A stretch of DNA of 64,000 nt from Levilactobacillus spicheri DSM 15429 (lineage in GTDB: Bacteria > Bacillota > Bacilli > Lactobacillales > Lactobacillaceae): contig NZ_AZFC01000012.1 of assembly GCF_001435095.1 (NCBI RefSeq), forward strand, positions 68,839 through 132,838, written 5' to 3'. Position numbers and translations under genes: made by a program. Position 1 is the stretch's first letter. Every line of letters starts with the position of its first letter. Positions 7,817 through 17,079 of this stretch are shown in pieces. The notes under the pieces are model-generated. The model did not search any database. It was not told where the DNA came from and saw only the letters and a program-made list of their open reading frames with translations.

Positions 7817-8908
7817 CTAGTCAAACGTGACCACGGGTTTCAAGACGGAGCCGTCCTTCGAAGCCGCAAATCCCGCGTTGATGTCGTCGAACGCGAAGAA
7901 CTTGATCAGCTTGTCGAACGGGAAGCGTCCCTGCCGGTAATAGGTCACCAATTGCGGGATGAACAACTGCGGAATCGCGTCTCCCTCGACCACGCCGGCC
8001 AAACTCTTGGCTTCCGCCAGCAGGTCGTCCATCAGGTTAAACGTGATGTCGCCCCCGATACCGACCGCGACGCACTGCCCACCCGGCTTCAAGGCGTGGA
8101 CCGCGCTCTTGACCACCGGGGCGACCCCCGTCGTGTCGATCGTGTAGTCGGCGCCTGCCGGCAAGATGGCCTGCAGCGCCGTGGCGAGGTCGGTCGTCTT
8201 GCTATTGATGGTTTCCGTGGCGCCCAACTCGTGGGCCAGGGCCAAGCGGTTATCGAAGATGTCGACGGCCACGATATGGTCCACTCCGGCGATCTTTGCC
8301 GCCATCATGGCCGCTAAGCCCACGGTCCCGGTCCCAAAGACGACCAGGGATTCGCCAAACTGCGGCTTCAGGTAGTTCAAGACCGTCCCGGCTCCGGTCT
8401 GAACGCCACAGCCCAATGGTGCCAGCATTTTTAGGTCAAGATCCTTAGGCACCTTTACGACCCCGTGCTGGTCCACGACCGTATACGTAGAGAAGGACGA
8501 CTGCCCGAAGAACGTTGAGAGCGGCTGGCCGTCCGGCAGGTGCAACCGGTGGCTCCCGTCGTAGTTGTGCCCGCCAAAGTTGAGGTCGTTGAATCGGGTA
8601 CACAGCCCGGGATGACCGGACAAGCAGTTCGCACAGTGACCGCAGTAGGAAAATGACAGGACCACGTGGTCGCCGGGGACCAGTCCCACGACGCTGTCAC
8701 CCACCCGTTCCACGATCCCGGCACCTTCGTGTCCCAGCGCGACGGGAAGTGGGGTGGTCGCGCCATCCCGCCCGGCGACGTCGGTGTGACAGATGCCAGT
8801 GGCCACCATCTTCACCAGCACTTCATTGGCTTGTGGGGCGTCTAGTTCGGCAGCGGTGATTTTGAGCTGGTCACTTTGACCGTCGGCATAGGCCGTTTTG
8901 ATCTTCAT
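7817..8908 (-). CDS. zinc-dependent NAD(P)-alcohol dehydrogenase (aryl/benzyl alcohol type)
   Basis: 363 residues, medium-chain dehydrogenase family. Catalytic zinc ligands are in GICHTD and GHEGAG. The four structural-zinc cysteines are present in CGHCANCLSGHPGLC. The Rossmann motif is GTGTVGLAAMMAA. The long catalytic domain and LGCGVQTGAG segment resemble aryl-alcohol dehydrogenases that interconvert aromatic aldehydes and alcohols. RBS AGGAGG precedes the ATG. It is divergent from a LysR gene, the classic arrangement for a regulator and its target. Confidence 0.9.
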   Translation of the reverse strand: MKIKTAYADGQSDQLKITAAELDAPQANEVLVKMVATGICHTDVAGRDGATTPLPVALGHEGAGIVERVGDSVVGLVPGDHVVLSFSYCGHCANCLSGHPGLCTRFNDLNFGGHNYDGSHRLHLPDGQPLSTFFGQSSFSTYTVVDQHGVVKVPKDLDLKMLAPLGCGVQTGAGTVLNYLKPQFGESLVVFGTGTVGLAAMMAAKIAGVDHIVAVDIFDNRLALAHELGATETINSKTTDLATALQAILPAGADYTIDTTGVAPVVKSAVHALKPGGQCVAVGIGGDITFNLMDDLLAEAKSLAGVVEGDAIPQLFIPQLVTYYRQGRFPFDKLIKFFAFDDINAGFAASKDGSVLKPVVTFD

Positions 8909-8999
8909 AAGAATCGTCCTCCTTGAATTGTCGTTTCTTTCACAAAATCTAGTGTAACAGCTTCGCTTTCCGGTGTATTCTGCTAAAATGGGACCAGAC

Positions 9000-9016
9000 C
9001 CGAACTAAAAGTTCGG
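9000..9016. promoter_or_regulatory. dyad CCGAACT-AAA-AGTTCGG at LysR/ADH locus
   Basis: Exact 7-base arms in the leader of the LysR gene, just downstream of an extended -10 (TGCTAAAAT). The core GAACT-AAA-AGTTC recurs exactly at 50934-50946 beside another LysR gene. Confidence 0.6.
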
Positions 9017-9032
9017 CTAGGAGGGGACATCC

Positions 9033-9935
9033 ATGGATCAAAAACAATTGACGTTGTTCATCGAGACCGCCCAACTGGGAAGCTTTCAGCAGGCGGCTCT
9101 AAAGAACCTGCTGTCACAACGGGCGGTCTCGAAACGGCTCCGCGCGCTCGAGGACGAGGTGGGGACCCCGTTATTCGACCGGCAACGCAATCAGGTCGTC
9201 CTGACCCCGGCCGGGCAACACTTTCTCACCCGGGCACAAGAGATTTTGGAAACCATGCACGCCGCCAGCACCGAGGCGCAACGGTTGGGGACCCACCACG
9301 CCCAGCGCTTGGCCGTGGGGTACTTTTCCCCCTTCGACGGGGCCCTCCTGCGGCCGGCACTCAGCCGTCTGACGCCGCATTACGCTTTGACCATCGAGGA
9401 GAAGGGCATGGAGCACCTCATCTCGGACGTCTTACTAGGGCACCTCGACTGTGCCGTCATCCTGCACCACCTCCCATTAGATGGCCCCCTTGATCAGGTC
9501 AATCTGGCCAGTGAGACCATCTTCCAGGGCCACACCACCATGGGCATCAGCGCCGCCTTAGCCGGGGAGGGCCCCACGCTGGCACCCCAGTTGCTGACCC
9601 AACTACCGGTCATCTATTACATCAGCGAGCCCTCGACCTACCTGGAGACCGGATTTCGGCACAGCGTCGCCCCGGTCGTCGACCACCTGACGATCCACCG
9701 GGTACCCTCGTTCGAGCAACTCCAGTTATTGGTCGGTCTGGGGCAGGGGGTGTCCTTCTATCCGGAGGAGCTCCTATCCGCCGTGGTCAATCCGCACGCC
9801 GGCATCGTTTACCGGCGGCTGGCAGGCATCGATACCGCCAACGAGACGTTCCAGCTGATCTACCGCAAGGACCGTCACCATCCCGGTGTGCGGGCCCTGT
9901 TACGCGCACTACGTCAGCCGGCCAATGGTCGCTGA
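9033..9935 (+). CDS. LysR family transcriptional regulator
   Basis: 300 residues. The N-terminal winged helix-turn-helix covers residues 1-60, with the LysR signature LFIETAQLGSFQQAALK and QRAVSKRLRALEDEVG. It is followed by a type 2 periplasmic-binding-like effector domain. RBS GGAGGGG precedes the ATG. Divergent orientation to the zinc alcohol dehydrogenase suggests that gene is its target; the dyad at 9000-9016 is a candidate autoregulatory site. Effector unknown, possibly an aldehyde or aromatic compound, by analogy only. Confidence 0.9.
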   Translation: MDQKQLTLFIETAQLGSFQQAALKNLLSQRAVSKRLRALEDEVGTPLFDRQRNQVVLTPAGQHFLTRAQEILETMHAASTEAQRLGTHHAQRLAVGYFSPFDGALLRPALSRLTPHYALTIEEKGMEHLISDVLLGHLDCAVILHHLPLDGPLDQVNLASETIFQGHTTMGISAALAGEGPTLAPQLLTQLPVIYYISEPSTYLETGFRHSVAPVVDHLTIHRVPSFEQLQLLVGLGQGVSFYPEELLSAVVNPHAGIVYRRLAGIDTANETFQLIYRKDRHHPGVRALLRALRQPANGR

Positions 9936-10008
9936 CCCAACCAACGACACCGAGTCCACGGCCTGGCCACCGTCGTGGGGCTAGGCTAAGGGTGAGGAGG
10001 GACCTACC

Positions 10009-10635
10009 ATGTCTGAATTTTCTCGAACCTTTCAGCAGACCGCTACCGACCAGTTGGCCCGGGACCTCCTGGGGGTCACGCTGTGCTACCAAACACCGCG
10101 CGGACGCGTCAGCGGGTGGATCGTCGAGGACGAGGCCTACTTGGGGGTGAACGACCCGGCGTCGTTTGCCTATCACGGGCATCAGGATCGGCGTAACCTG
10201 CCCCTGTATCAGGCCGGCGGCACCATCTACCTATATAAGCTTTACGGACGCTACGTCCTCGACGTGGTGACCCAACCCGTGGGCAATCCGCAGGCCATCT
10301 TGTTCCGGGCGCTCGAACCGGCTCAGGGCCAAGACCTGATGGCCGACAACCGGCCCATCAACGGGCGCCAACTGACCAATGGCCCGGCCAAACTGGTTGA
10401 GGCCCTGGGGATTTCCGGGGCACAGTTGACCGGTCACGCCTTTGACCAGGGACCCCTGCGCCTCGACTGGCACCACCGACGCCATCCCCGGCAGATCGTC
10501 ACTGCCACGCGTCGAGGGGCTCAGGCCGCAACGCCCTCAGCATTCAGCCAGCAGCGCTTCTACGTCGCCGGCAACCCGTACGTGTCTACGATCCATGTGC
10601 GGGAGATTGACCACGACCGGCACGGGTGGCGGTAA
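10009..10635 (+). CDS. DNA-3-methyladenine glycosylase (AAG/MPG family)
   Basis: 208 residues, typical of the bacterial Aag/MPG family that excises alkylated purines in base excision repair. Hallmarks are the N-terminal ARDLLGVTL, the catalytic glutamate in IVEDEAYLGVNDPASFAYHG, the intercalating-tyrosine region IYLYKLYGRYVLDVV, and the LFRALEP and NGPAKLVEALGI segments. RBS GAGGAGGG precedes the ATG. It is transcribed in the same direction as the LysR gene, 73 bases after it, and closed by a terminator. Confidence 0.95.
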   Translation: MSEFSRTFQQTATDQLARDLLGVTLCYQTPRGRVSGWIVEDEAYLGVNDPASFAYHGHQDRRNLPLYQAGGTIYLYKLYGRYVLDVVTQPVGNPQAILFRALEPAQGQDLMADNRPINGRQLTNGPAKLVEALGISGAQLTGHAFDQGPLRLDWHHRRHPRQIVTATRRGAQAATPSAFSQQRFYVAGNPYVSTIHVREIDHDRHGWR

Positions 10636-10657
10636 CACGATAACCTAATTACCAATC

Positions 10658-10704
10658 AAAAAAACGCAACGTCATCCCGTTTTCACGAGACGGCGTTGCG
10701 TTTT
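10658..10704. terminator. bidirectional terminator
   Basis: Arms AAAACGCAACG and CGTTGCGTTTT around a partly paired loop. It serves the glycosylase gene and the convergent small gene. Confidence 0.85.
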
Positions 10705-10711
10705 AAGGTTT

Positions 10712-10948
10712 TTATTCCGGGTTCCCATCCTTACGGGCCTGATGGTAGTCCCACAGGGTCTGACAGATCTGTAAGAAGTCTGCCCGGTCCAGGTCGTGCC
10801 CGTCTTGGTGCTCCATCAGAGCCAAGGCGGCAATGATCATCGCACTCGGGGTCTGGCCCGGCGCCATGTTGGAGTCGACGTGGGTCTCTCCGTCGGCACC
10901 CGCGTAGATGCGGATGTAGGTCTGAGCGTCGTCGTTCGGTGTTGCCAT
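10712..10948 (-). CDS. small hypothetical protein (78 aa)
   Basis: I chose the ATG at 10948 because GAGGAGG lies nine bases upstream; a longer upstream frame lacks an RBS. The protein is acidic, soluble, without membrane segments or cysteine motifs, and contains an Ala-rich helix (SAMIIAALALMEHQD) and a C-terminal helix. I do not recognise the family. It sits between a DNA glycosylase and lspA and shares a terminator with the former. Confidence 0.65.
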   Translation of the reverse strand: MATPNDDAQTYIRIYAGADGETHVDSNMAPGQTPSAMIIAALALMEHQDGHDLDRADFLQICQTLWDYHQARKDGNPE

Positions 10949-11130
10949 GCTGGAATGCCTCCTCGTTTTGACGTTACCGTCCATTATACCAGTTCCGGCA
11001 GGAAGCACCCGGCAGAACGGCCTCCCGAGGGACGGTTTTTCGGGGAAATCCGCCGTCAGACCGCGCAGTTAGCGATTTTTCTGGTATACTTTTAGCCAAT
11101 GACTTAATAGAAAAGGGGTTACGAACCGCT

Positions 11131-11604
11131 ATGCTGATTGCCGATTCACTTCTCATCATCGTGCTGGTCGTCATCGACCAGCTCATCAAGCACGCCGTCG
11201 TGGCCAACATTGCCTTAGGGGGCCAGCATCCCGTCATCAACGGGGTCTTCTCACTGACCCACCTTCAAAATGACGGGGCCGCCTGGAGTATCCTCGAGGG
11301 CCAGATGTGGCTCTTCACGGTCATCACCATCGTGGCGCTGGGCGTCATGGGCGTCTTCTTCTGGCGCTACCGCCACCACCGCGAACAGTGGGTCGAGGAA
11401 CTGGGGTTGGCGTTCATGTTGGCCGGCACCATCGGCAACTTCATCGACCGGGCCCTTCAGGGGTACGTCATCGACATGTTCCAGCTCGACTTCGTCAACT
11501 TTCCCATCTTCAACTTCGCGGATAGTTGTCTGACGGTCGGCGTGATTTTGATTATGATCGGCGTTTACTTGACCGATCGACGGGAGGCACACCATGCAGG
11601 TTAA
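11131..11604 (+). CDS. lspA: lipoprotein signal peptidase (signal peptidase II)
   Basis: 157 residues with four membrane helices. The aspartyl dyad is present: Asp106 in GNFIDRA and Asp131 in FNFADSCLTVG; Asn47 in LQNDGAAWS is also conserved. It removes lipoprotein signal peptides ahead of the lipidated Cys in the membrane. A TATACT -10-like element lies about 40 bases before the start. Its 3' end overlaps rluD by 11 bases, the common lspA-rluD operon of Firmicutes. Confidence 0.97.
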   Translation: MLIADSLLIIVLVVIDQLIKHAVVANIALGGQHPVINGVFSLTHLQNDGAAWSILEGQMWLFTVITIVALGVMGVFFWRYRHHREQWVEELGLAFMLAGTIGNFIDRALQGYVIDMFQLDFVNFPIFNFADSCLTVGVILIMIGVYLTDRREAHHAG

Positions 11605-12517
11605 AGAATTTACGGTCGATCAGAAGTTACGACTCGACAAGCTGGTCGCGGTCATGGAGCCGGAGATCTCCCGGTCCCAGGCCAAGACGGCCATCGAAAA
11701 CGGCGCCATCACCGTGGACGGCGCCACGGTCCGGCCCAAGGACGTGGCCGCCATTGGGGCCACGGTCCACATCGCCTTACCGGACCCCGAGCCGATCGAC
11801 CTGACGCCGGAAGACATCCCCCTAGACATCGTTTACGAAGACGACGACGTCCTGGTGGTAAATAAGCCGCAGGGGATGGTGGTCCATCCGGCACCGGGGC
11901 ACCCGAACCACACCCTGGTCAACGCGCTGCTGTACCACAGCCCGCTCTCGACCATCAACGGGCAATTACGGCCCGGGATCGTCCACCGCATCGATAAGGA
12001 CACCTCGGGACTCTTGATGGTGGCCAAGAACGACCACGCGCACCACAGCCTGTCCGAACAGCTTCAGGCCAAGACCAACCTCCGCGAATACGTGGCCATC
12101 GTCCACGGTAATTTCAAGGAAGACGAGGGGGTCATTCGCGCACCCCTCGGCCGATCACCCAAGGACCGCAAGAAGCAGGCGGTCGTCGCCGATGGGCGGC
12201 CCGCCGTGACCCATTTTCGGGTCCTCGAGCGCTACGGCAACTATTCACTGATCGCCTGTCGGTTAGAGACCGGGCGGACCCACCAGATTCGGGTCCACCT
12301 GGCCTACATCGGGCATCCCGTCGCGGGTGACCCGTTGTACGGGCCCAAGAAGACGCTGAAGGGCCACGGTCAGTTCCTCCACGCCCGCGAATTAGGGTTC
12401 AAGCAACCGACCACGGGCGAGCAGCTCGACTTCACGGCGCCGGTGCCACCGTTGTTCGCGGAAACCGTGGATAAACTGCGAAAACAAGCCGGTTTGCCGG
12501 TTGACAAAGCAATCTAG
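11594..12517 (+). CDS. rluD: RluD-family 23S rRNA pseudouridine synthase
   Basis: 307 residues. An N-terminal S4 RNA-binding domain (about residues 10-60) is followed by the pseudouridine synthase core with catalytic Asp134 in HRIDKDTSG. The KPQGMVVHPAPGH and ETGRTHQIRVHLAYIGHPVAGDPLYG motifs are intact. It isomerises uridines in helix 69 of 23S rRNA, by family knowledge. RBS GGGAGG lies within the lspA 3' end, indicating coupled translation. The -35 element of the pyrR promoter lies inside its last codons. Confidence 0.96.
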   Translation: MQVKEFTVDQKLRLDKLVAVMEPEISRSQAKTAIENGAITVDGATVRPKDVAAIGATVHIALPDPEPIDLTPEDIPLDIVYEDDDVLVVNKPQGMVVHPAPGHPNHTLVNALLYHSPLSTINGQLRPGIVHRIDKDTSGLLMVAKNDHAHHSLSEQLQAKTNLREYVAIVHGNFKEDEGVIRAPLGRSPKDRKKQAVVADGRPAVTHFRVLERYGNYSLIACRLETGRTHQIRVHLAYIGHPVAGDPLYGPKKTLKGHGQFLHARELGFKQPTTGEQLDFTAPVPPLFAETVDKLRKQAGLPVDKAI

Positions 12518-12529
12518 ATTTTTTATGCT
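12501..12529 (+). promoter_or_regulatory. strong promoter for pyrR-carA-carB
   Basis: Consensus TTGACA, a 17-base spacer, TATGCT. The -35 is inside the 3' end of rluD, giving a leader of about 113 bases to the pyrR ATG. Confidence 0.75.
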
Positions 12530-12540
12530 AAACGTAATAA

Positions 12541-13203
<663 letters not shown>

Positions 13204-13221
13204 TAAAGGGGCCGATTTTGC

Positions 13222-14295
13222 ATGGCAAAACGTTATTTGATTCTAGAAGACGGCTCGGCCTACCCCGGTGAAGGGTTCGGTGCCGGCGCCACCACCAGTG
13301 GTGAAGTCATCTTTAATTTAAACTTACTGGGCTACCAAGAAACGATTACCGATCAAATCTACCACAACCAGATCATCGTCTTCGCCCAGCCCGCAATTGG
13401 CAACGTTGGCATCAACCACGATAGTTACGAATCGATCCTGCCCACGGCCAAGGGCATGGTGGTCCGGGATCTGACCAACATCTCGACGAACCGGCTCTCC
13501 AAGCTGTCCCTCGACGAGTTTTTGCGCCAGCACAACATTCCGGGCATCAGCGGGATCGACACGCGCCACCTGATCCGGAAGCTCCGGACCGCGGGCCCCA
13601 TCAAGGGGAGCATCGTCGACGTGGCCGACGCGCACGCGTTCGACCAACTGAACGCCACGGTGCTGACCAACCGGCAGGTCGACCAGGTCGCCACGCCCAA
13701 GCCGTATCCCAACCCGGATACCGGTAAAAACGTGGTGGTCATCGACTTTGGCCTCAAACACGGGATCTTGCGGCAACTGTCCGAGCGCCGGTGCAACGTC
13801 ACGGTCCTGCCGTGGACGGCCAGTGCCCAGGACGTCTTGAACCTGGATCCCGACGGCGTGTTACTGTCGACGGGACCGGGCTCACCCCTGGATCTGGGGG
13901 CGGGCGTGCTCGACATGATCCGCGAGGTCCAAGCCGAGATCCCGTTGTTTGCGATCGGGCTGGGCCACGAGCTCTTCGCCCTGGCTAACGGGGCCGAGCT
14001 CACGGCGCTGCCGGTCGAGTATCACGGGAGCAGTCACCCGATTCGCCGGATCATCACCAACGACGTGATTTATGCGACCCAGGGACAGGGCTACGCGGTC
14101 ACCGCGAAGTCCATCGACCGGGATCGGCTGATCACCACCTACGTGGATCTGATCAACGGAACGGTCCAGGGACTGCGCCACCGGGACTTCCCGGCCTTTT
14201 CCGTGCAGTTCTTTGCGGACGGCGCCCCGGGTCCCCACGAAAGCCGCGATTTATTCGATGAATTTATGGAAGCGATGACGTCACGGGAGGGATAA
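13222..14295 (+). CDS. carA: CarA-like protein lacking the glutaminase catalytic triad
   Basis: 357 residues, normal length for the small subunit of carbamoyl-phosphate synthase, and alignable end to end. The family fold is clear from LEDGSAYPGEGFGA, GYQETITD, GISGIDTRHLIRKLR and LLSTGPGSP. The catalytic residues are replaced. The nucleophile Cys of GICLGHQ is Gly246 in AIGLGHE, with the Gln also changed to Glu. The His and Glu of GHPEASPGPH are Phe331 and Asp333 in FFADGAPGPH. The substrate-binding SQNHG motif reads TQGQG, and the Ser of TDPSY is lost. It cannot act as a glutaminase by the known mechanism. The frame is uninterrupted with host-like codon use, arguing for a retained non-canonical role. 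Confidence 0.9.
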   Translation: MAKRYLILEDGSAYPGEGFGAGATTSGEVIFNLNLLGYQETITDQIYHNQIIVFAQPAIGNVGINHDSYESILPTAKGMVVRDLTNISTNRLSKLSLDEFLRQHNIPGISGIDTRHLIRKLRTAGPIKGSIVDVADAHAFDQLNATVLTNRQVDQVATPKPYPNPDTGKNVVVIDFGLKHGILRQLSERRCNVTVLPWTASAQDVLNLDPDGVLLSTGPGSPLDLGAGVLDMIREVQAEIPLFAIGLGHELFALANGAELTALPVEYHGSSHPIRRIITNDVIYATQGQGYAVTAKSIDRDRLITTYVDLINGTVQGLRHRDFPAFSVQFFADGAPGPHESRDLFDEFMEAMTSREG

Positions 14296-14298
14296 GAC

Positions 14299-16869
14299 TT
14301 GCAGAGTTTGGAGAATTTACAAAAAGTCCTCATCATCGGGAGCGGACCGACCGAGATCGGTCACGAGACCGAGTTGGATAGTGCGACCGTCCAGATTCTG
14401 ACCGGCTTTAAAAAGCACGGTGTGCGGACGCTCGTCATCGACAACAACCCGTTCTCCGTCGCCCTCGAAGAGATTCAACCAACGAATATGTACATCCAGG
14501 CCGTCACCACGGCCAACGTCCGCCACATCCTGGAGAAGGACCAACCGGACGCCTTGCTCGCCACCCTGGGCGGGCTGCAAGGGATTCGAATCGCCCAGGA
14601 ACTCCTGGAAAATGGGGACCTGGGCCGCTACGGGGTCCGGCTATTGGGGATGCCCGCCACGACTTTGCGCCAGATCAATAACCCGGCGGCACTGAATGCC
14701 ACCTTGAAGGACATTCACGAACCGGTCATCGAGGCGCAGGTCGTCCAGACCGCCGACGAGGCCCTGGGCCTGGTCGAGGCGATCGGCTTCCCACTGATCG
14801 TGAAGCCGGTGGCCCCGCGGGTGGATACTAACCGGACCATCTGTGAAAACGTCGACGAGATGCTGACGGCCCTGAATCAGGGGTTCCAGCAGTCCCGCTT
14901 CGACCAATGCACCCTCGAGCGCAGCGTGGTGGGGTACAAGGAAATTGAAATGGTCGCGTTGCGCGACGTGGCCGACACGGAGATCCTGATCGGGGGCCTC
15001 GAAGACGTTGACCCCATCGGGATCCACTCCGGTGACTCGATCGCGGTGACGCCGCCGCAAACGCTGACCGACCGCGAATACCAAGACCTGCGAGACGCCA
15101 CCTTCCGCATGGCGAGCGAGTTGGGCATCGTGGGGGTCCTCCACGTGAACTTCGCGTTGAACCCGGCCAACCAGCACTTCTACGTGACCAAGGTCGCCCC
15201 GTACTTTACCCGGGGCGTCACCCTGGCCGCCCGGACCGTGGGGTACCCGATCTCTCTGGTCACCGGTGCCTTACTGCTTGGACAACGGCTGGTGGACGTC
15301 AAGCTGCCGAGCGCCTTTACCAAGCAGACCGCCATCATGGAGCCGACCAACGACCACGTGAGCGTGCGTATCCCGCTCTGGCCGTTCCAGGAGGTCCCCG
15401 ACGCTGACCAGCACCTCAATACGGTGATGAAGGCCGTGGGCTCGACCATCGGCATCGGCCGGTCGGTCGAGGAGGCCATGTTAAAGTCCGTCCGGAGCTC
15501 GCAATTTTCGCCCCGGGACGTCCTACCGTCGGTGAGTCAACTGACCGACGGCGAAATGATCAGCCAGCTGATTCATCCGCTGGCCAACCGCATTTTGGTC
15601 CTGATCGAAGCGCTGCGGCGCGGTTACTCGCCGGAAGAACTCAGTGAATTGACCAAGATCGACCCGTTCTACTTCGTGAAGCTGCAGCATCTGCTGACGA
15701 TCGAACGGGAGATCATGGACAATCCGCGGGACGTCGACACCCTGCGGCGGGCCCGGTACTATGGCTTTGGGGACGGGATGATCGCCCGTATCTGGCAGAC
15801 CGATACCGCCACCATCCGCCAACTATCCGCTCAGGCCCAGATTCAACCGACCTATAAAATGATCGAACCCACCGCCGGCGAATTTCCGGAAGACCTCAGC
15901 GGTTATTACAGCACCTTTGAATACGAAAACGAAAGTCAGCCACTCGGCGACCGGACCGCGCTGGTCCTGGGCCGCGGTGGTAACCAGTTGGGGCCCAACT
16001 CGGCGGCGGAGTACTTCACCACCGAGATGCTCAAGCAACTCAAGCGCGCCGGATACCACACGATCCTAATGAACACTAACCCCAACGCGATTGGGGTGGC
16101 GCCTGAGTTCTCCGACAAGCAGTACGTCGACCCAATTCAACTGGGGGACGTCTTGAACGTGATTCACGTGGAGCACCCGGACATCGTCATCGTTCCGGGG
16201 AACCGGCACTACCTGACCCGCGAGCTCAAGAAGTTGCCCCTGAACCTCCACGTCCTACCACCGGACCAGGAGACCGGGGAACCGGCCCCCAAGGAAGCCA
16301 CGATTGGGGTCAGCCTGTTCGTCCATCGGCAGCAAAAGATCGCCGTGGGGGTCATGGACATGATCGCCCCGGGGATGAACAAGGCCCTGTCCCAGGTGAC
16401 CGCCTTTCGGATGCCCGCCGAACTGCCTAAGGCCAAGCGGGTCAACTTGGTCGAGCTGGCCAAACAAGCGGTCAGTGAGCGCCAGGTCACCGGCATGGTC
16501 CAGGTCCTGTTCGCACCGAAGGGGGACACCAAGCAGCTGGAAGTCGTGGGCGTCCGGCCGACCCGGTTGACCGAGATGGCCTTCCTCAGTAAAGTCACCG
16601 GGATCAACTGGGTCCGCATGCTGACGCGACAACACATCGGTACGCTGGACGACGCCGAACTGGCGAAGATCTCCGTCGACATCAACAGTACCCGGGTGGC
16701 GTTGATGAACGCGGCCTTTCCGTTCCGGCAACTCCACGTCTTGAACCGGCCGGGCTCAACCGATCAAGAGGTGGGGGCGACCATTGCCTTTGGCTCCAGC
16801 GAGGCGTTGACGCTGACCAACCTCAGCGATACCGCCGAACTCGACCAGATCATCAACCGCACGATTTAA
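14299..16869 (+). CDS. carB: degenerate CarB-like protein (predicted catalytically dead)
   Basis: 856 residues against about 1,060 for ordinary large subunits. The two-half layout is visible: IIGSGPTEIG near residue 12, the oligomerisation region ending YYSTFEYENES near 545, and a second half starting VLGRGGNQLG. In the first ATP-grasp domain the glycine-rich loop is replaced by VAPRVDTNRT (171-180), and the metal-site motif IEVNPR reads TKVAPY (297-302). In the second, roughly 100 residues including the glycine loop are absent and the motif reads VGVRPT. The C-terminal MGS regulatory domain is missing; the protein ends soon after the last ATP-grasp strand. It starts at TTG with GGGAGG eight bases upstream, three bases after carA. 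No frameshift or stop interrupts it. Confidence 0.88.
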   Translation: MQSLENLQKVLIIGSGPTEIGHETELDSATVQILTGFKKHGVRTLVIDNNPFSVALEEIQPTNMYIQAVTTANVRHILEKDQPDALLATLGGLQGIRIAQELLENGDLGRYGVRLLGMPATTLRQINNPAALNATLKDIHEPVIEAQVVQTADEALGLVEAIGFPLIVKPVAPRVDTNRTICENVDEMLTALNQGFQQSRFDQCTLERSVVGYKEIEMVALRDVADTEILIGGLEDVDPIGIHSGDSIAVTPPQTLTDREYQDLRDATFRMASELGIVGVLHVNFALNPANQHFYVTKVAPYFTRGVTLAARTVGYPISLVTGALLLGQRLVDVKLPSAFTKQTAIMEPTNDHVSVRIPLWPFQEVPDADQHLNTVMKAVGSTIGIGRSVEEAMLKSVRSSQFSPRDVLPSVSQLTDGEMISQLIHPLANRILVLIEALRRGYSPEELSELTKIDPFYFVKLQHLLTIEREIMDNPRDVDTLRRARYYGFGDGMIARIWQTDTATIRQLSAQAQIQPTYKMIEPTAGEFPEDLSGYYSTFEYENESQPLGDRTALVLGRGGNQLGPNSAAEYFTTEMLKQLKRAGYHTILMNTNPNAIGVAPEFSDKQYVDPIQLGDVLNVIHVEHPDIVIVPGNRHYLTRELKKLPLNLHVLPPDQETGEPAPKEATIGVSLFVHRQQKIAVGVMDMIAPGMNKALSQVTAFRMPAELPKAKRVNLVELAKQAVSERQVTGMVQVLFAPKGDTKQLEVVGVRPTRLTEMAFLSKVTGINWVRMLTRQHIGTLDDAELAKISVDINSTRVALMNAAFPFRQLHVLNRPGSTDQEVGATIAFGSSEALTLTNLSDTAELDQIINRTI

Positions 16870-16944
16870 CGCCGCCGGTTTAGAACCAGCGGCGGTTGGT
16901 TGCCGCCATTGAACGCAACCGGTCGTCGTTTCAACACCGTTTGA

Positions 16945-16985
16945 CAAGGGACTTGGGGCTAATTTTATCCCGAGTCCTTTTTTCA
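16945..16985 (+). terminator. terminator after carB
   Basis: AAGGGACTTGGG pairs with CCCGAGTCCTTT with one G-T pair, followed by a T-run. Confidence 0.75.
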
Positions 16986-17020
16986 ATCGTTTCGCCACTT
17001 TAAAAATATTTGGTAATACC

Positions 17021-17062
17021 AAAAAGGCGCCAACTCAGCATTTGTCGAGTTGGCGCCTTTTT
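17021..17062. terminator. strong bidirectional terminator
   Basis: Arms AAAAAGGCGCCAACTC and GAGTTGGCGCCTTTTT are exact complements around 10 bases. It separates carB from the convergent rqcH. Confidence 0.92.
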
Positions 17063-17079
17063 ATTTGTAGAACACAAGT

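Noticed and set aside
14299-16869. carB as an ordinary truncated pseudogene
   Set aside because: The frame is uninterrupted, both halves align, losses are concentrated at active-site motifs, and carA shows the same pattern; random decay would leave stops.
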